The translations under genes and the position numbers were made by a program. The notes beneath the pieces were generated by a model. It made no database searches, was not told the DNA's origin, and saw only the letters and a program-made list of their open reading frames with translations. Positions 35,237-43,832 of a stretch of 64,000 nucleotides of DNA are shown piece after piece. Source of the DNA: Aquimarina spinulae (GTDB lineage Bacteria; Bacteroidota; Bacteroidia; Flavobacteriales; Flavobacteriaceae); NCBI RefSeq assembly GCF_943373825.1, contig NZ_CALSBP010000002.1, forward strand, positions 2,035,501-2,099,500, written 5' to 3'. Each line of letters begins with the position of its first letter. Within the stretch, counting starts at the first letter, position 1.

Positions 35237-35371
35237 TTAATGCGCGTAGCGCTTAACTCCTGTGAACAAAGTGTCTTCATAATTATAAAGCTTTGGTACA
35301 CAATCCAAAAACATATTTTGTTTTTGTGTTGCTGTTTTTAGTTGTTTTCTAATATTTCGTAAAGTTCTCAT
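35237..35371 (-). CDS. tiny ORF array, member 1 (44 aa, divergent)
   Basis: 44 codons: starts MRTLRNIRKQLKTATQKQ and ends GVKRYAH. The MRTL start, basic character and position in step with the other four members suggest a diverged or differently extended copy. The middle (FLDCVPKLYNYEDTLF) has no counterpart in them. No function is known. Confidence 0.5.
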   Translation of the reverse strand: MRTLRNIRKQLKTATQKQNMFLDCVPKLYNYEDTLFTGVKRYAH

Positions 35372-35421
35372 GATGATTAGTTTTTGATCCCAAGGTATTG
35401 GGATAGGTTGATAAATATGAA

Positions 35422-35508
35422 TTATCTGTATCGCCTTTTTGAATTCCAGGTATATCCGATAGGAGCGTTTAATTTTCTTGTGATTCTGTTACTATCTATA
35501 GTTCTCAT
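35422..35508 (-). CDS. tiny ORF array, member 2 (28 aa)
   Basis: 28 codons with the same protein sequence as members 3 and 4 (MRTIDSNRITRKL, then APIGYTW and SKRRYR at the end). Relative to member 4 it differs at eight codons, all synonymous (for example GCA/GCT, CCA/CCT, ATT/ATC). That is the pattern of selection on a translated peptide. Net charge is about +7. Confidence 0.65.
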   Translation of the reverse strand: MRTIDSNRITRKLNAPIGYTWNSKRRYR

Positions 35509-35570
35509 AATTTCTGTTTTTTTTGATTAATGTATAAATTGTTATATTTTTCTAATAGTCGTATTTAAAA

Positions 35571-35657
35571 TTATCTGTATCGTCTTTTCGAATTCCAGGT
35601 ATATCCAATTGGTGCATTTAATTTTCTCGTGATTCTGTTACTGTCTATAGTTCTCAT
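35571..35657 (-). CDS. tiny ORF array, member 3 (28 aa)
   Basis: 28 codons, protein identical to members 2 and 4. It differs from member 4 only at two synonymous codons (ACA/ACG and CGT/CGA). The spacers before each copy share ATACAT(C/T)AATC and an A-rich run ending in AGAAAT or similar before ATGAGAACT. Confidence 0.65.
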   Translation of the reverse strand: MRTIDSNRITRKLNAPIGYTWNSKRRYR

Positions 35658-35717
35658 GATTTTTGTTTTTTTGATTGATGTATAAATTGTTATTTTTTTA
35701 AATAGTTATGCTTAAAA

Positions 35718-35804
35718 TTATCTGTAACGTCTTTTCGAATTCCAGGTATATCCAATTGGTGCATTTAATTTTCTTGTGATTCTGTTACTGTCTATAGTTC
35801 TCAT
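35718..35804 (-). CDS. tiny ORF array, member 4 (28 aa)
   Basis: 28 codons, identical in protein to members 2 and 3. The repeat unit (ORF plus about 60-nt spacer) is about 145-149 nt. The peptide is strongly basic, with a single Asp and an aromatic GYTW core, and has no signal peptide or membrane helix. Confidence 0.65.
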   Translation of the reverse strand: MRTIDSNRITRKLNAPIGYTWNSKRRYR

Positions 35805-35862
35805 AATGTCTATTTTTTGATTGATGTATAAATTGTTTTTTTTAAAATTATTGTACCTAAAA

Positions 35863-35949
35863 TTATCTGTAACGTCTTTTTGAATTCCAAACATAACCTT
35901 TGGTTGCCGTTAATTTTTTAGTGATTTGATTGTTGTCTAAAGTTCTCAT
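35863..35949 (-). CDS. tiny ORF array, member 5 (28 aa, first in transcription order)
   Basis: 28 codons of the same length, with substitutions in the middle (MRTLDNNQITKKLTATKGYVW) but the same end, NSKRRYR. Framework residues M-R-T, D5, N7, I9-T10, K12-L13, G18-Y19, W21-N-S-K-R-R-Y-R are shared with members 2-4. No clear -7/-33 promoter was found between 35950 and 36115 on this strand. Confidence 0.6.
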   Translation of the reverse strand: MRTLDNNQITKKLTATKGYVWNSKRRYR

Positions 35950-36115
35950 AATTTCTGTTTTTATAATTGATGTATACCTACTAGACGTCGATAAATCATT
36001 TTTGTTACAGTACTATGTATAAAAAGGTACTATTTTAACAATTATTAACATTATACACCTATAAAAGGTCAATAAATTAGATATTCTTGCTAAGAATGGG
36101 CTTAATTAATAAAAC

Positions 36116-36159
36116 CTGATAAATGTCATTTTTTTAGAAAATGTTCGCGCATACTTTTG
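36116..36159 (+). promoter_or_regulatory. FNR-type operator plus perfect -7 element, cco operon
   Basis: CTGATAAATGTCAT (36116-36129) has TGAT-N4-GTCA. TACTTTTG (36152-36159), an exact TAnnTTTG, follows after 22 nt; ccoS starts 20 bp later. Confidence 0.78.
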
Positions 36160-36179
36160 ACTCATAATCAAAAGTAAGC

Positions 36180-36374
36180 ATGGGTGTAATCTATATACTC
36201 TTAACGATTAGTATTATCGTTGCCATCGTCTTTTTTATTAGCTTTATTATATCGGTCAGAAATGGTCAATATGATGATGTCTATACTCCTTCTGTTAGGA
36301 TGCTTTTTGATGATGAACTTATAAAAGAAAGCAAAGAAAAATCTTCGGAATCCACTAAAACTAAACAATCTTAA
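36180..36374 (+). CDS. ccoS: cbb3-type cytochrome oxidase assembly protein CcoS
   Basis: 64 aa: one N-terminal membrane helix (about 3-25), then the CcoS pattern RNGQYDDVYTPSVRMLFDDE and a polar tail. CcoS is needed to assemble the heme/copper centres of CcoN. It is the first gene of the oxidase operon, 1 bp from ccoNO. Confidence 0.9.
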   Translation: MGVIYILLTISIIVAIVFFISFIISVRNGQYDDVYTPSVRMLFDDELIKESKEKSSESTKTKQS

Positions 36375-36375
36375 T

Positions 36376-38577
36376 ATGGAAATGGAACAATTCTATTACG
36401 ATAATAAAATCGTAAAAAAATTCTTATATGCCACTCTGCTCTGGGGTGTTGTTGGGATGTCTGTAGGCTTGCTACTGGCGTTTCTATTTTTATTCCCTAA
36501 TCTAACAGATGGAATCTCATGGTTAAGCTTTGGGAGATTAAGACCATTGCATACCAATGCTGTTATTTTTGCATTTGTTGGTAACGCTATTTTTGCAGGA
36601 GTATACTACTCTACTCAACGTTTGCTAAAAACCCGTATGTTTAATGATACACTTAGTAACGTTAACTTTTGGGCATGGCAATTGATCATTGTTGGTGCCG
36701 CTATTACACTTCCGTTAGGATATACCTCTTCAAAAGAATATGCCGAGTTAGAATGGCCTTTTGATATTGCAATTGCTATTGTCTGGGTAGCCTTTGGATG
36801 GAATCTTATTGGAACTATTTTAAAAAGAAGACAACGCCATATGTATGTTGCTATATGGTTTTACCTGGCGACTTTTGTTACAGTAGCTGTTCTCCATATT
36901 TTTAATAGCCTTGCATTACCCGTAAGTGCCTTAAAAAGTTATTCTGTATATGCAGGTGTTCAGGATGCTTTAGTACAATGGTGGTATGGTCATAATGCGG
37001 TTGCATTCTTTCTTACTACTCCTTTCCTAGGTTTAATGTACTATTTTATTCCAAAAGCTGCAAATAGACCGGTCTATTCATATCGATTATCTATTGTTCA
37101 CTTTTGGTCTTTAATATTTATCTATATATGGGCAGGGCCTCATCACCTTTTATATTCATCTTTACCAGATTGGGCACAGAATCTTGGTGTAGCATTTTCT
37201 GTTATGCTAATTGCTCCGTCCTGGGGAGGTATGATTAATGGATTACTAACATTAAGAGGTGCCTGGGATAAGGTGCGTACCGATCCTGTATTAAAATTTA
37301 TGGTAGTTGCTATTACTGGTTATGGTATGGCCACTTTTGAAGGGCCTATGTTATCCTTAAAGAATGTAAACGCTATTGCACACTTTAGCGATTGGATTAT
37401 TGCTCACGTGCATGTTGGTGCATTAGCCTGGAATGGATTTTTAACCTTTGGGATGGCCTATTGGTTAATTCCGAGACTGTTCAAAACCAAATTGTGGTCG
37501 ACAGGATTGGCTAATGCTCATTTCTGGATTGGTACTCTGGGGATCATCATGTATGCATTACCAATGTATGTTGCCGGATTTGTACAAGCTTCTATGTGGA
37601 AACAATTTAATCCAGACGGAACACTTACTTACGGTAATTTCTTAGAAACTGTAAATGAAATCATCCCAATGTACTGGATGCGTGCTATCGGTGGTAGTTT
37701 ATTCATCTTCGGGATGTTTATCATGTTATACAACGTTATTAAAACCATAAAGAATGGTAGTACCGTGACAGACGAGCTTGCAGAAGCTGCTCCTCTTACC
37801 AAAGTGACCAAACATAGAACCGTTAAAGAAGGATATCATACCTGGTTAGAGAGAAGACCTGTAAAACTAACCATTTTTGCTACTATAGCAATCTTAATTG
37901 GTGGGGTCGTACAAATAGTTCCTACGTTAATGGTAAAATCTAATATACCAACGATTACCAGCGTAAAACCATATACTCCTCTTGAGTTAGAAGGAAGAGA
38001 CATTTATATTAGAGAAAGTTGTGTGTCTTGTCATTCACAAATGATCAGACCTTTCCGTAGTGAAGTAGAACGATATGGCGAATACTCTAAAGCAGGTGAA
38101 TATGTCTATGATCATCCTTTCCTATGGGGAAGTAAGCGTACGGGGCCAGATTTAATGCGAATTGGAGGGAAATATTCTGATAACTGGCACTTAAATCATT
38201 TTTATGATCCGCAAACAACCTCTTCGGGATCTATTATGCCAAGTTATAAGTGGCTGATCAAAAACAAGCTTGATCGATCTAATACAGAAACCAAAATGAA
38301 TGCTATGGTAACTCTTGGTGTTCCTTATACTCCCGAAGAAATTACCAGAGCACAGCAATGGATGGATGAGCAAGCAACTACTATAGAGAAAAACTTGTAT
38401 ACCGATCCCGATTTTGTAAAAACCTACGAAGCTGATAAAAAATATGCACAGGAAAATGGGTTGGACTTTATCGAGATGCGAGATAGAGAAGTTGTAGCCT
38501 TGATTGCCTACATACAACGGTTAGGAACCGATATAAAAGTTAAAAACGAAGAAACTGTAGTTCAAACTAAAGAATAA
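36376..38577 (+). CDS. ccoN: fused cbb3 oxidase subunits I and II (CcoN-CcoO)
   Basis: 733 aa. The N-terminal part (about 1-490) is the twelve-helix heme-copper oxidase subunit I, with the conserved HTNAVIFAF, WWYGHNAVAFFLTTPFLG (Cu/heme ligand region), GPHHLLY and HVHVGALAWNGF. After a linker, a CcoO-type domain starts with an inner-membrane helix and a heme c site C549-x2-C552-H553 (SCVSCHSQMIRP). The fusion is typical of Bacteroidota. Together with CcoP it reduces oxygen with high affinity and pumps protons. Confidence 0.95.
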   Translation: MEMEQFYYDNKIVKKFLYATLLWGVVGMSVGLLLAFLFLFPNLTDGISWLSFGRLRPLHTNAVIFAFVGNAIFAGVYYSTQRLLKTRMFNDTLSNVNFWAWQLIIVGAAITLPLGYTSSKEYAELEWPFDIAIAIVWVAFGWNLIGTILKRRQRHMYVAIWFYLATFVTVAVLHIFNSLALPVSALKSYSVYAGVQDALVQWWYGHNAVAFFLTTPFLGLMYYFIPKAANRPVYSYRLSIVHFWSLIFIYIWAGPHHLLYSSLPDWAQNLGVAFSVMLIAPSWGGMINGLLTLRGAWDKVRTDPVLKFMVVAITGYGMATFEGPMLSLKNVNAIAHFSDWIIAHVHVGALAWNGFLTFGMAYWLIPRLFKTKLWSTGLANAHFWIGTLGIIMYALPMYVAGFVQASMWKQFNPDGTLTYGNFLETVNEIIPMYWMRAIGGSLFIFGMFIMLYNVIKTIKNGSTVTDELAEAAPLTKVTKHRTVKEGYHTWLERRPVKLTIFATIAILIGGVVQIVPTLMVKSNIPTITSVKPYTPLELEGRDIYIRESCVSCHSQMIRPFRSEVERYGEYSKAGEYVYDHPFLWGSKRTGPDLMRIGGKYSDNWHLNHFYDPQTTSSGSIMPSYKWLIKNKLDRSNTETKMNAMVTLGVPYTPEEITRAQQWMDEQATTIEKNLYTDPDFVKTYEADKKYAQENGLDFIEMRDREVVALIAYIQRLGTDIKVKNEETVVQTKE

Positions 38578-38582
38578 ACGCC

Positions 38583-38768
38583 ATGCTAAAATTTATAAAA
38601 GGCCATATGGAAAGTATTGAAGGTATTGAAATCTATCCAATGATTTCGCTTCTTATCTTTTTTATCTTCTTTGCCGCATTATTCTGGTGGGTTTTCACCG
38701 CAAAAAAAGAGCATATAAAAGAAGTAAGCCAAATTCCATTAGAAACTGAAAACGAAAACGTGTTATGA
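38583..38768 (+). CDS. ccoQ: CcoQ-like small subunit
   Basis: 61 aa with one membrane helix (about 19-42, ending WWVFTAKKEH). The arrangement IEIYPMISLLIFFIFFAALFW is typical of CcoQ/FixQ. It overlaps the ccoP start by 4 bp. It stabilises the cbb3 complex in other bacteria. Confidence 0.85.
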   Translation: MLKFIKGHMESIEGIEIYPMISLLIFFIFFAALFWWVFTAKKEHIKEVSQIPLETENENVL

Positions 38769-39655
38769 GAAGTACTGCATCCTATATAAGAATTATTGCT
38801 TTTCTATTCCTAGCATACTTATTAATAGAATTAACCGTAGAATCAGGAGAACAATCTGCATTTATAGCACAACCTCTCACCTGGTTAGTATTAGGAATGG
38901 TTTTACTGTTTATTATAGCAATAGAAATTAGTTTAGAAGCATTAAGAAGTATCCTCTTTCGTTCTTTAAAACCTGATGCGCAAGAACGCTACATTCTGGC
39001 AGAAAAAGCTAAAAAAGAAAAACAATTTAAATGGATTAAAAGCATCTATTTAAAGCTCCTCGACAGTAAACCTGTAGAAAGTGAAGAAGAAATCATTTTG
39101 GATCACAACTATGATGGGATTAAAGAGCTCGATAATAATTTACCACCATGGTGGGTGTATATGTTTTATGCTACAATTATATTTGGTATAGTCTATTTAG
39201 TTCGCTTTCATGTATTTAATGAATATACCCAAGCAGAAGAATATGAAACTGAAGTAGCCGAAGCGAAAATTGCAATCGAAAAATACAAAAAAACGGCTAA
39301 AGATTTGGTAGACGTAAATACGGTTACATTACTAACAGATGCTTCTGATATTAGTGCAGGTAAAGCCGTTTATACAACCAATTGTGTCGCTTGTCATAAG
39401 GCAGATGGTGGTGGTGGTATTGGACCAAACCTTACCGATGAACATTGGATTCTGGGAGGAGGTATCAAAAATGTGTTTAGAACAATTTCTGAAGGAGGTC
39501 GAGATGGAAAAGGAATGGTTGCTTGGAAACAAACTCTAAAACCTGTTGAAATGGCACAAGTAGCGAGTTACATCATCACATTAGGAGGTACAACTCCAGC
39601 CGAACCAAAAGAAGCACAAGGAGAAATATGGACTGATCCCGATATACAGAAATAA
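38765..39655 (+). CDS. ccoP: cbb3 oxidase diheme-family subunit CcoP, single-heme form
   Basis: 296 aa. Two N-terminal membrane helices (about 8-25 and 36-57), a soluble stretch, then the cbb3 CcoP N-terminal signature EYDGIKELDNNLPPWWVYMFY-like with a third helix. A single heme c domain has C207-x2-C210-H211 (NCVACHKADGGGGIGPNLTD). Many proteobacterial CcoP have two hemes; Bacteroidota often one. It accepts electrons from cytochrome c and passes them to CcoO/N. Confidence 0.93.
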   Translation: MRSTASYIRIIAFLFLAYLLIELTVESGEQSAFIAQPLTWLVLGMVLLFIIAIEISLEALRSILFRSLKPDAQERYILAEKAKKEKQFKWIKSIYLKLLDSKPVESEEEIILDHNYDGIKELDNNLPPWWVYMFYATIIFGIVYLVRFHVFNEYTQAEEYETEVAEAKIAIEKYKKTAKDLVDVNTVTLLTDASDISAGKAVYTTNCVACHKADGGGGIGPNLTDEHWILGGGIKNVFRTISEGGRDGKGMVAWKQTLKPVEMAQVASYIITLGGTTPAEPKEAQGEIWTDPDIQK

Positions 39656-39731
39656 AAAAGTAGAAGGAAGAAATTCCTGAATCTGTTTCGGATTTAACAA
39701 CTGTAGTACTGAACGAATAAAATCAAAACCA

Positions 39732-41153
39732 TTGGAAACACCCGAAAACGAAAGATTTAGAGATTCTATCGGCACCATAAACGAAGAGGGTAAACGTGCA
39801 TGGGTGTATCCCAAAAAACCTAGTGGTAAATATTACGATTATCGCAAATGGGTGAGTTATGGATTATTGATATTTCTGATTTCTGCTCCTTTCATCAAAA
39901 TTAACGGTAACCAGTTCTTACTATTTAATGTCCTAGAACGTCGTTTTAACATTTTTGGAGCACCATTTTGGCCACAGGATTTTCATTTGTTTGTGATATC
40001 AATGCTCATTGGTGTTATATTTATAACTCTATTCACCGTTGCTTTTGGTAGGATATTTTGTGGATGGATATGCCCGCAAACGATTTTCATGGAAATGGTT
40101 TTTCGAAGAATAGAATACTGGATCGAAGGCGATCGTGGAAAACAAATACGCCTGAACAAACAACCCTGGAATGCAGAAAAGATTCGAAAACGTATCCTTA
40201 AATGGGTTATATTTTTTATTATTTCGTTTTTAATTGCAAATATATTTTTAGCCTATTTGATCGGAAGCGACGTATTATTACGATATATCATTGATGGACC
40301 ACTACAACATATAAGTACCTTAATCTCCTTACTTATATTTACGGCTGTCTTTTATTTTGTATTCGCTTGGTTTAGAGAACAGGTTTGTATTATTGCATGC
40401 CCCTATGGGAGATTACAAGGTGTATTACTCGACTCTAAATCAATTGTAGTTGCTTATGATTATAAGCGTGGAGAGAAAGAAGAAGGAAGAGCCAAGTTTA
40501 AGAAAAATGAAGACCGCCCTTCTACCGGAAAAGGAGATTGTATTGATTGTTTTCAATGTGTACATGTTTGTCCGACAGGAATTGATATCCGTAACGGCAC
40601 ACAGCTAGAATGTGTAAATTGTACGGCTTGTATTGATGCCTGCGATCATATGATGGAAAAGGTAAACCTTCCTAAAGGATTAATACGATATGCCAGTGAA
40701 GATAACATTGCTAAAAAAGCAAAATTTAAATTTACCCCAAGATTAAAAGGATATAGCGCTGTTCTGGTAATTCTAACTGGTGTTTTACTAGGAATGTCGT
40801 TTCTAAGAAACGACGTAGAAGCAAATATCTTACGACTACCAGGGCAATTATACGAGAGAAAAGAGAATAATATCATTAGTAACGTATACACCTATAAACT
40901 GGTTAATAAAACTACGGCAGAAATTGAAGATGTTCGTTTTGAATTGATGTCCCATAAAGGGAAAATAGAACTAGTCACTCATAAGAATTTTAATGTTCCT
41001 AAACAAGGAATTGCCGAAGGTACTTTGTTTATTGAAATTAATGGTGCTGCTCTAAATGGGGATAGTGACCGATTAAAAATCGGAGTATATAGCAACGACA
41101 AATTAATCGAAACGACAACCACCGCATTTTTAGGACCTAGAAGTTATAGATAA
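39732..41153 (+). CDS. ccoG: CcoG/RdxA copper-reducing ferredoxin-like membrane protein
   Basis: 473 aa. Start is the TTG at 39732: no in-frame ATG exists between the upstream stop (39678) and residue 90, and FRDSIGTINEEGKRAWVYPKKPSGKYYDYRKW is the conserved N-terminus of the family. Five membrane helices, the CGWICPQTIFMEMVFRRIEYWIEG motif, CPYGRLQG and two [4Fe-4S] groups (CIDCFQCVHVCPTG; CVNCTACIDACD) follow, then a C-terminal Ig-like periplasmic domain. CcoG reduces Cu(II) during cbb3 assembly. Confidence 0.93.
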   Translation: METPENERFRDSIGTINEEGKRAWVYPKKPSGKYYDYRKWVSYGLLIFLISAPFIKINGNQFLLFNVLERRFNIFGAPFWPQDFHLFVISMLIGVIFITLFTVAFGRIFCGWICPQTIFMEMVFRRIEYWIEGDRGKQIRLNKQPWNAEKIRKRILKWVIFFIISFLIANIFLAYLIGSDVLLRYIIDGPLQHISTLISLLIFTAVFYFVFAWFREQVCIIACPYGRLQGVLLDSKSIVVAYDYKRGEKEEGRAKFKKNEDRPSTGKGDCIDCFQCVHVCPTGIDIRNGTQLECVNCTACIDACDHMMEKVNLPKGLIRYASEDNIAKKAKFKFTPRLKGYSAVLVILTGVLLGMSFLRNDVEANILRLPGQLYERKENNIISNVYTYKLVNKTTAEIEDVRFELMSHKGKIELVTHKNFNVPKQGIAEGTLFIEINGAALNGDSDRLKIGVYSNDKLIETTTTAFLGPRSYR

Positions 41154-41275
41154 TAAAAAGTATAAATTATAGTGGATTGTAGCCTTTGCCTGAATGACAA
41201 GTGTATTTTGATATTTTGTTCCTTTTCATCATTCTGGCATAGGCCCAACCCATAACCGAACTAAAGAAAAATATT

Positions 41276-41722
41276 ATGAAAATAAACTGGGGAACCGCCA
41301 TCGTATTAGTATTTATAGGGTTTATCTCTTTTATCCTATATTTTGTTGTAAAAATGAATATTAATTCAGACTATGAACATGATTTGGTAACAGAAGATTA
41401 TTATAAGCAAGAACTCGCTTTTCAGAATGAAATCAATGCTGAAAAAAACTCAAAAACATTACTAAAAGATGTTATAGTTAAAAAAACGGCAGTAGGTCTA
41501 GCCATCTCTTTTCCAGAAGATAAAAACTACAATGATATTTCTGGCACTATATCCTTCTACAGACCATCGAATAAAAAGTTGGATTTCGAAATTCCTATTT
41601 CACTCTCTGCTTCAGAAGTAATAATTGAAGATAAGAATCTATTAGAAGGACGTTGGAACATCACCATCGATTGGAAATACGAAAACATTTCATATTTGTT
41701 TAAAAAATCATTTACATATTAA
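41276..41722 (+). CDS. ccoH: FixH/CcoH family protein
   Basis: 148 aa: one membrane helix (about 8-26), then a periplasmic beta-rich domain with DLVTEDYYKQELAFQNEINAEKN, the FixH/CcoH signature. CcoH interacts with the CcoI and CcoN subunits during assembly. It is separated from ccoG by 122 bp in which I see no gene or terminator. Confidence 0.9.
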   Translation: MKINWGTAIVLVFIGFISFILYFVVKMNINSDYEHDLVTEDYYKQELAFQNEINAEKNSKTLLKDVIVKKTAVGLAISFPEDKNYNDISGTISFYRPSNKKLDFEIPISLSASEVIIEDKNLLEGRWNITIDWKYENISYLFKKSFTY

Positions 41723-41725
41723 AAA

Positions 41726-42427
41726 ATGCTTATCTCTGCACTCATACTTGGTCTATTGGGTAGTTTTCACTGTGTGGGAATGTGCGGCCCTATTGCCTTT
41801 ATGTTGCCGGTAAATAAGTCTAATACTACTCAAAAATTCTTCCAGGTATTTCTGTATCATTTTGGGCGATTATTATCCTATAGCATCATTGGATTATTCT
41901 TCGGAATCATAGGAAAGAGTTTAAATCTTTTCGGGTTACAGCAAAAGTTATCTATTGCAGTTGGGGTTTTGATGATCATAATTGTAATGATCCCTTATCA
42001 AACTTTTTCTAAATACAATTTCTCAAAACCGATCTATAAAATTATCTCCAAAGTCAAAAATGCTTTGGGCGAAGCCTTAAAAAAGAAAACACCAGATACT
42101 TTTCTTTCTATTGGTTTCTTAAATGGTTTTTTGCCCTGTGGTTTGGTGTATATGGCTGTTTTTGGAGCCATTGCCTCTGGCCATATCCTTAAAGGTAGTT
42201 TATATATGACTTTTTTTGGGTTAGGAACCATACCCTTAATGACAATGGCTGTATATGCCGGGAATTTTTTAACCCGAAAAGCACGACAACACGTTCAAAA
42301 AATTATTCCAGTGTTTGTAGTCATAATTGGGCTATTATTTATCATACGAGGTCTTGGATTAGGCATACCATATCTTTCTCCCAAACCTGTAACCGAAATA
42401 GTTTCTGCAAATTTTGAGTGCCACTAA
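41726..42427 (+). CDS. sulfite exporter TauE/SafE-type membrane protein, cbb3-linked
   Basis: 233 aa with about six helices. It begins LISALILGLLGSFHCVGMCGPIAFMLP, whose Cys-containing HCxGMCGP motif marks the copper-linked subgroup next to cbb3 operons. NGFLPCGLVYMA in the middle is the second repeat. It starts 3 bp after ccoH. Related proteins (CcoS-linked, DsbD-like) handle copper or thiols; the specific cargo is not certain. Confidence 0.85.
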   Translation: MLISALILGLLGSFHCVGMCGPIAFMLPVNKSNTTQKFFQVFLYHFGRLLSYSIIGLFFGIIGKSLNLFGLQQKLSIAVGVLMIIIVMIPYQTFSKYNFSKPIYKIISKVKNALGEALKKKTPDTFLSIGFLNGFLPCGLVYMAVFGAIASGHILKGSLYMTFFGLGTIPLMTMAVYAGNFLTRKARQHVQKIIPVFVVIIGLLFIIRGLGLGIPYLSPKPVTEIVSANFECH

Positions 42428-42540
42428 CTACAGATTTTAGTGGATTATATTTTAATTATAATAGCACATTTAAGGTCTGTATTTTTATAGTACTATGACC
42501 CCTAACAAAATACCCTTCTCTACTTGCCAAAACACATATT

Positions 42541-42584
42541 GTAACCTTTGTTACCAAAACAAAGAATGAAAAACGTTAAATTTA
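42541..42584 (+). promoter_or_regulatory. GTAAC-type operator plus -7-like element for sulfite-oxidase-like gene
   Basis: GTAACCTTTGTTAC (42541-42554) is a perfect half-site pair. TAAATTTA (42577-42584), TAnnTTTG with a final A, follows after 22 nt, and the ATG is at 42612. Confidence 0.65.
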
Positions 42585-42611
42585 TGAGGTAAAACAGTAA
42601 ATGTTTGCCAA

Positions 42612-43832
42612 ATGAAAAGACGAAACTTTGTTAAAAAAGCAGTACTAAGTTCTATGGTAACAGTCATAGGATATGATATTGTTTTTGGAGCCATAATGCC
42701 CGAAGGATATGAACCACTAGCATTGCAGGGTTCAGATCCTTATAAAATGTTCAAAAAAGATAAAGAAATGGTAATCTTAAATGATAAACCATGGAACATT
42801 GAGGCTAAAGCTCATTTATTGGATGATAAAATAACTCCTAATAAATATATGTTTATTAGAAACAATGGTCTAATTCCTAATACTATAAATGCCAAAAATT
42901 GGACATTAACTATTGATGGAGAATCTGTAGTCCAAAAGAAAACATATACGCTTGCCGAATTAAAATCAAAATTTAAACAATATACTTACCAACTAACTTT
43001 AGAATGTGGTGGTAACGGTCGTAGTGAATTTGACCCTCCCGCAAAAGGCAATCAATGGACTGTTGGAGCCGTATCTTGTGCAAAATGGACAGGCATTAGG
43101 TTACGAGATCTTCTTGAAGATGCAGGTATAAAGGACAATGCAGTGTATATTGGCTATCATGCTATCGACACTCATTTAAGTATGGATCCCAATAAAGAAC
43201 CTATATCCCGAGGAGCTCCAGTAGCAAAAGCTCTTCAAGATGAAACATTATTAGCCTTTAAAATGAACGGAGAAGATATCCCATTGGCTCATGGGTATCC
43301 TTTACGTTTAATTGCTGGAGGATGGCCCGCTTCTGTTTCTGGTAAATGGATCAACAGAATAAGTATTCGTAATAAAATACATGATGGCACCAAAATGAAA
43401 GGCACTGCATATCGAGTCCCTTGTGAACCAATATCACCTGGCAAAAAAGTAAGTGATGAAGATATGTGTATCATAGAATCGATGCCTGTAAAATCTTTGA
43501 TTACATATCCCAAATCAGGAGCAATGATTAATAAAGGGGAAAAATTAAATATCAGAGGGCATGCCTGGGCTGGCGAATTGGAAGTCGGTAAAATGGAATA
43601 TTCGATTGATTTTGGATCAACATGGGAAAAATGTTCAATAGAAAAACCTGTAAATCGACTTGCCTGGCAACATTTTTATGCGACTATTGATTTCCCGAAA
43701 AAAGGATACTATGAAGTCTGGGCACGTGCCACAGACGTACAAGGCGTTAGCCAACCCATGATTCTACCTGGCTGGAACCCAAAAGGGTATCTAAATAATG
43801 CATGTCATCGTATTGCAGTAAAAATCATATAA
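42612..43832 (+). CDS. periplasmic sulfite dehydrogenase-like molybdoenzyme (SorA family)
   Basis: 406 aa with a twin-arginine signal (RRNFVKK at 3-9). The Mo-binding fold of the sulfite oxidase family is clear: C132 in LECGGNGR, RGVPVAKAL-like loop, and the RLIAGGWPASVSGKWI motif. The C-terminal dimerisation domain (about 280-400) is present. The gene overlaps none of its neighbours, but the cytochrome gene starts right after it. It likely oxidises sulfite to sulfate in the periplasm and passes electrons to that cytochrome. A GTAAC operator links it to the persulfide dioxygenase. Confidence 0.88.
   Translation: MKRRNFVKKAVLSSMVTVIGYDIVFGAIMPEGYEPLALQGSDPYKMFKKDKEMVILNDKPWNIEAKAHLLDDKITPNKYMFIRNNGLIPNTINAKNWTLTIDGESVVQKKTYTLAELKSKFKQYTYQLTLECGGNGRSEFDPPAKGNQWTVGAVSCAKWTGIRLRDLLEDAGIKDNAVYIGYHAIDTHLSMDPNKEPISRGAPVAKALQDETLLAFKMNGEDIPLAHGYPLRLIAGGWPASVSGKWINRISIRNKIHDGTKMKGTAYRVPCEPISPGKKVSDEDMCIIESMPVKSLITYPKSGAMINKGEKLNIRGHAWAGELEVGKMEYSIDFGSTWEKCSIEKPVNRLAWQHFYATIDFPKKGYYEVWARATDVQGVSQPMILPGWNPKGYLNNACHRIAVKII

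Noticed and set aside
35237..35949. CRISPR array or non-coding repeat
   Set aside because: The repeat period contains an open frame with only synonymous differences between three copies; spacers are not variable and repeats are not short and palindromic.
36031..36050. TTAACAATTATTAAC near 36035-36049 as a third GTAAC-type operator
   Set aside because: Half-sites are TTAAC/ATTAA rather than GTAAC/GTTAC and no -7 element sits at the required distance on either strand.
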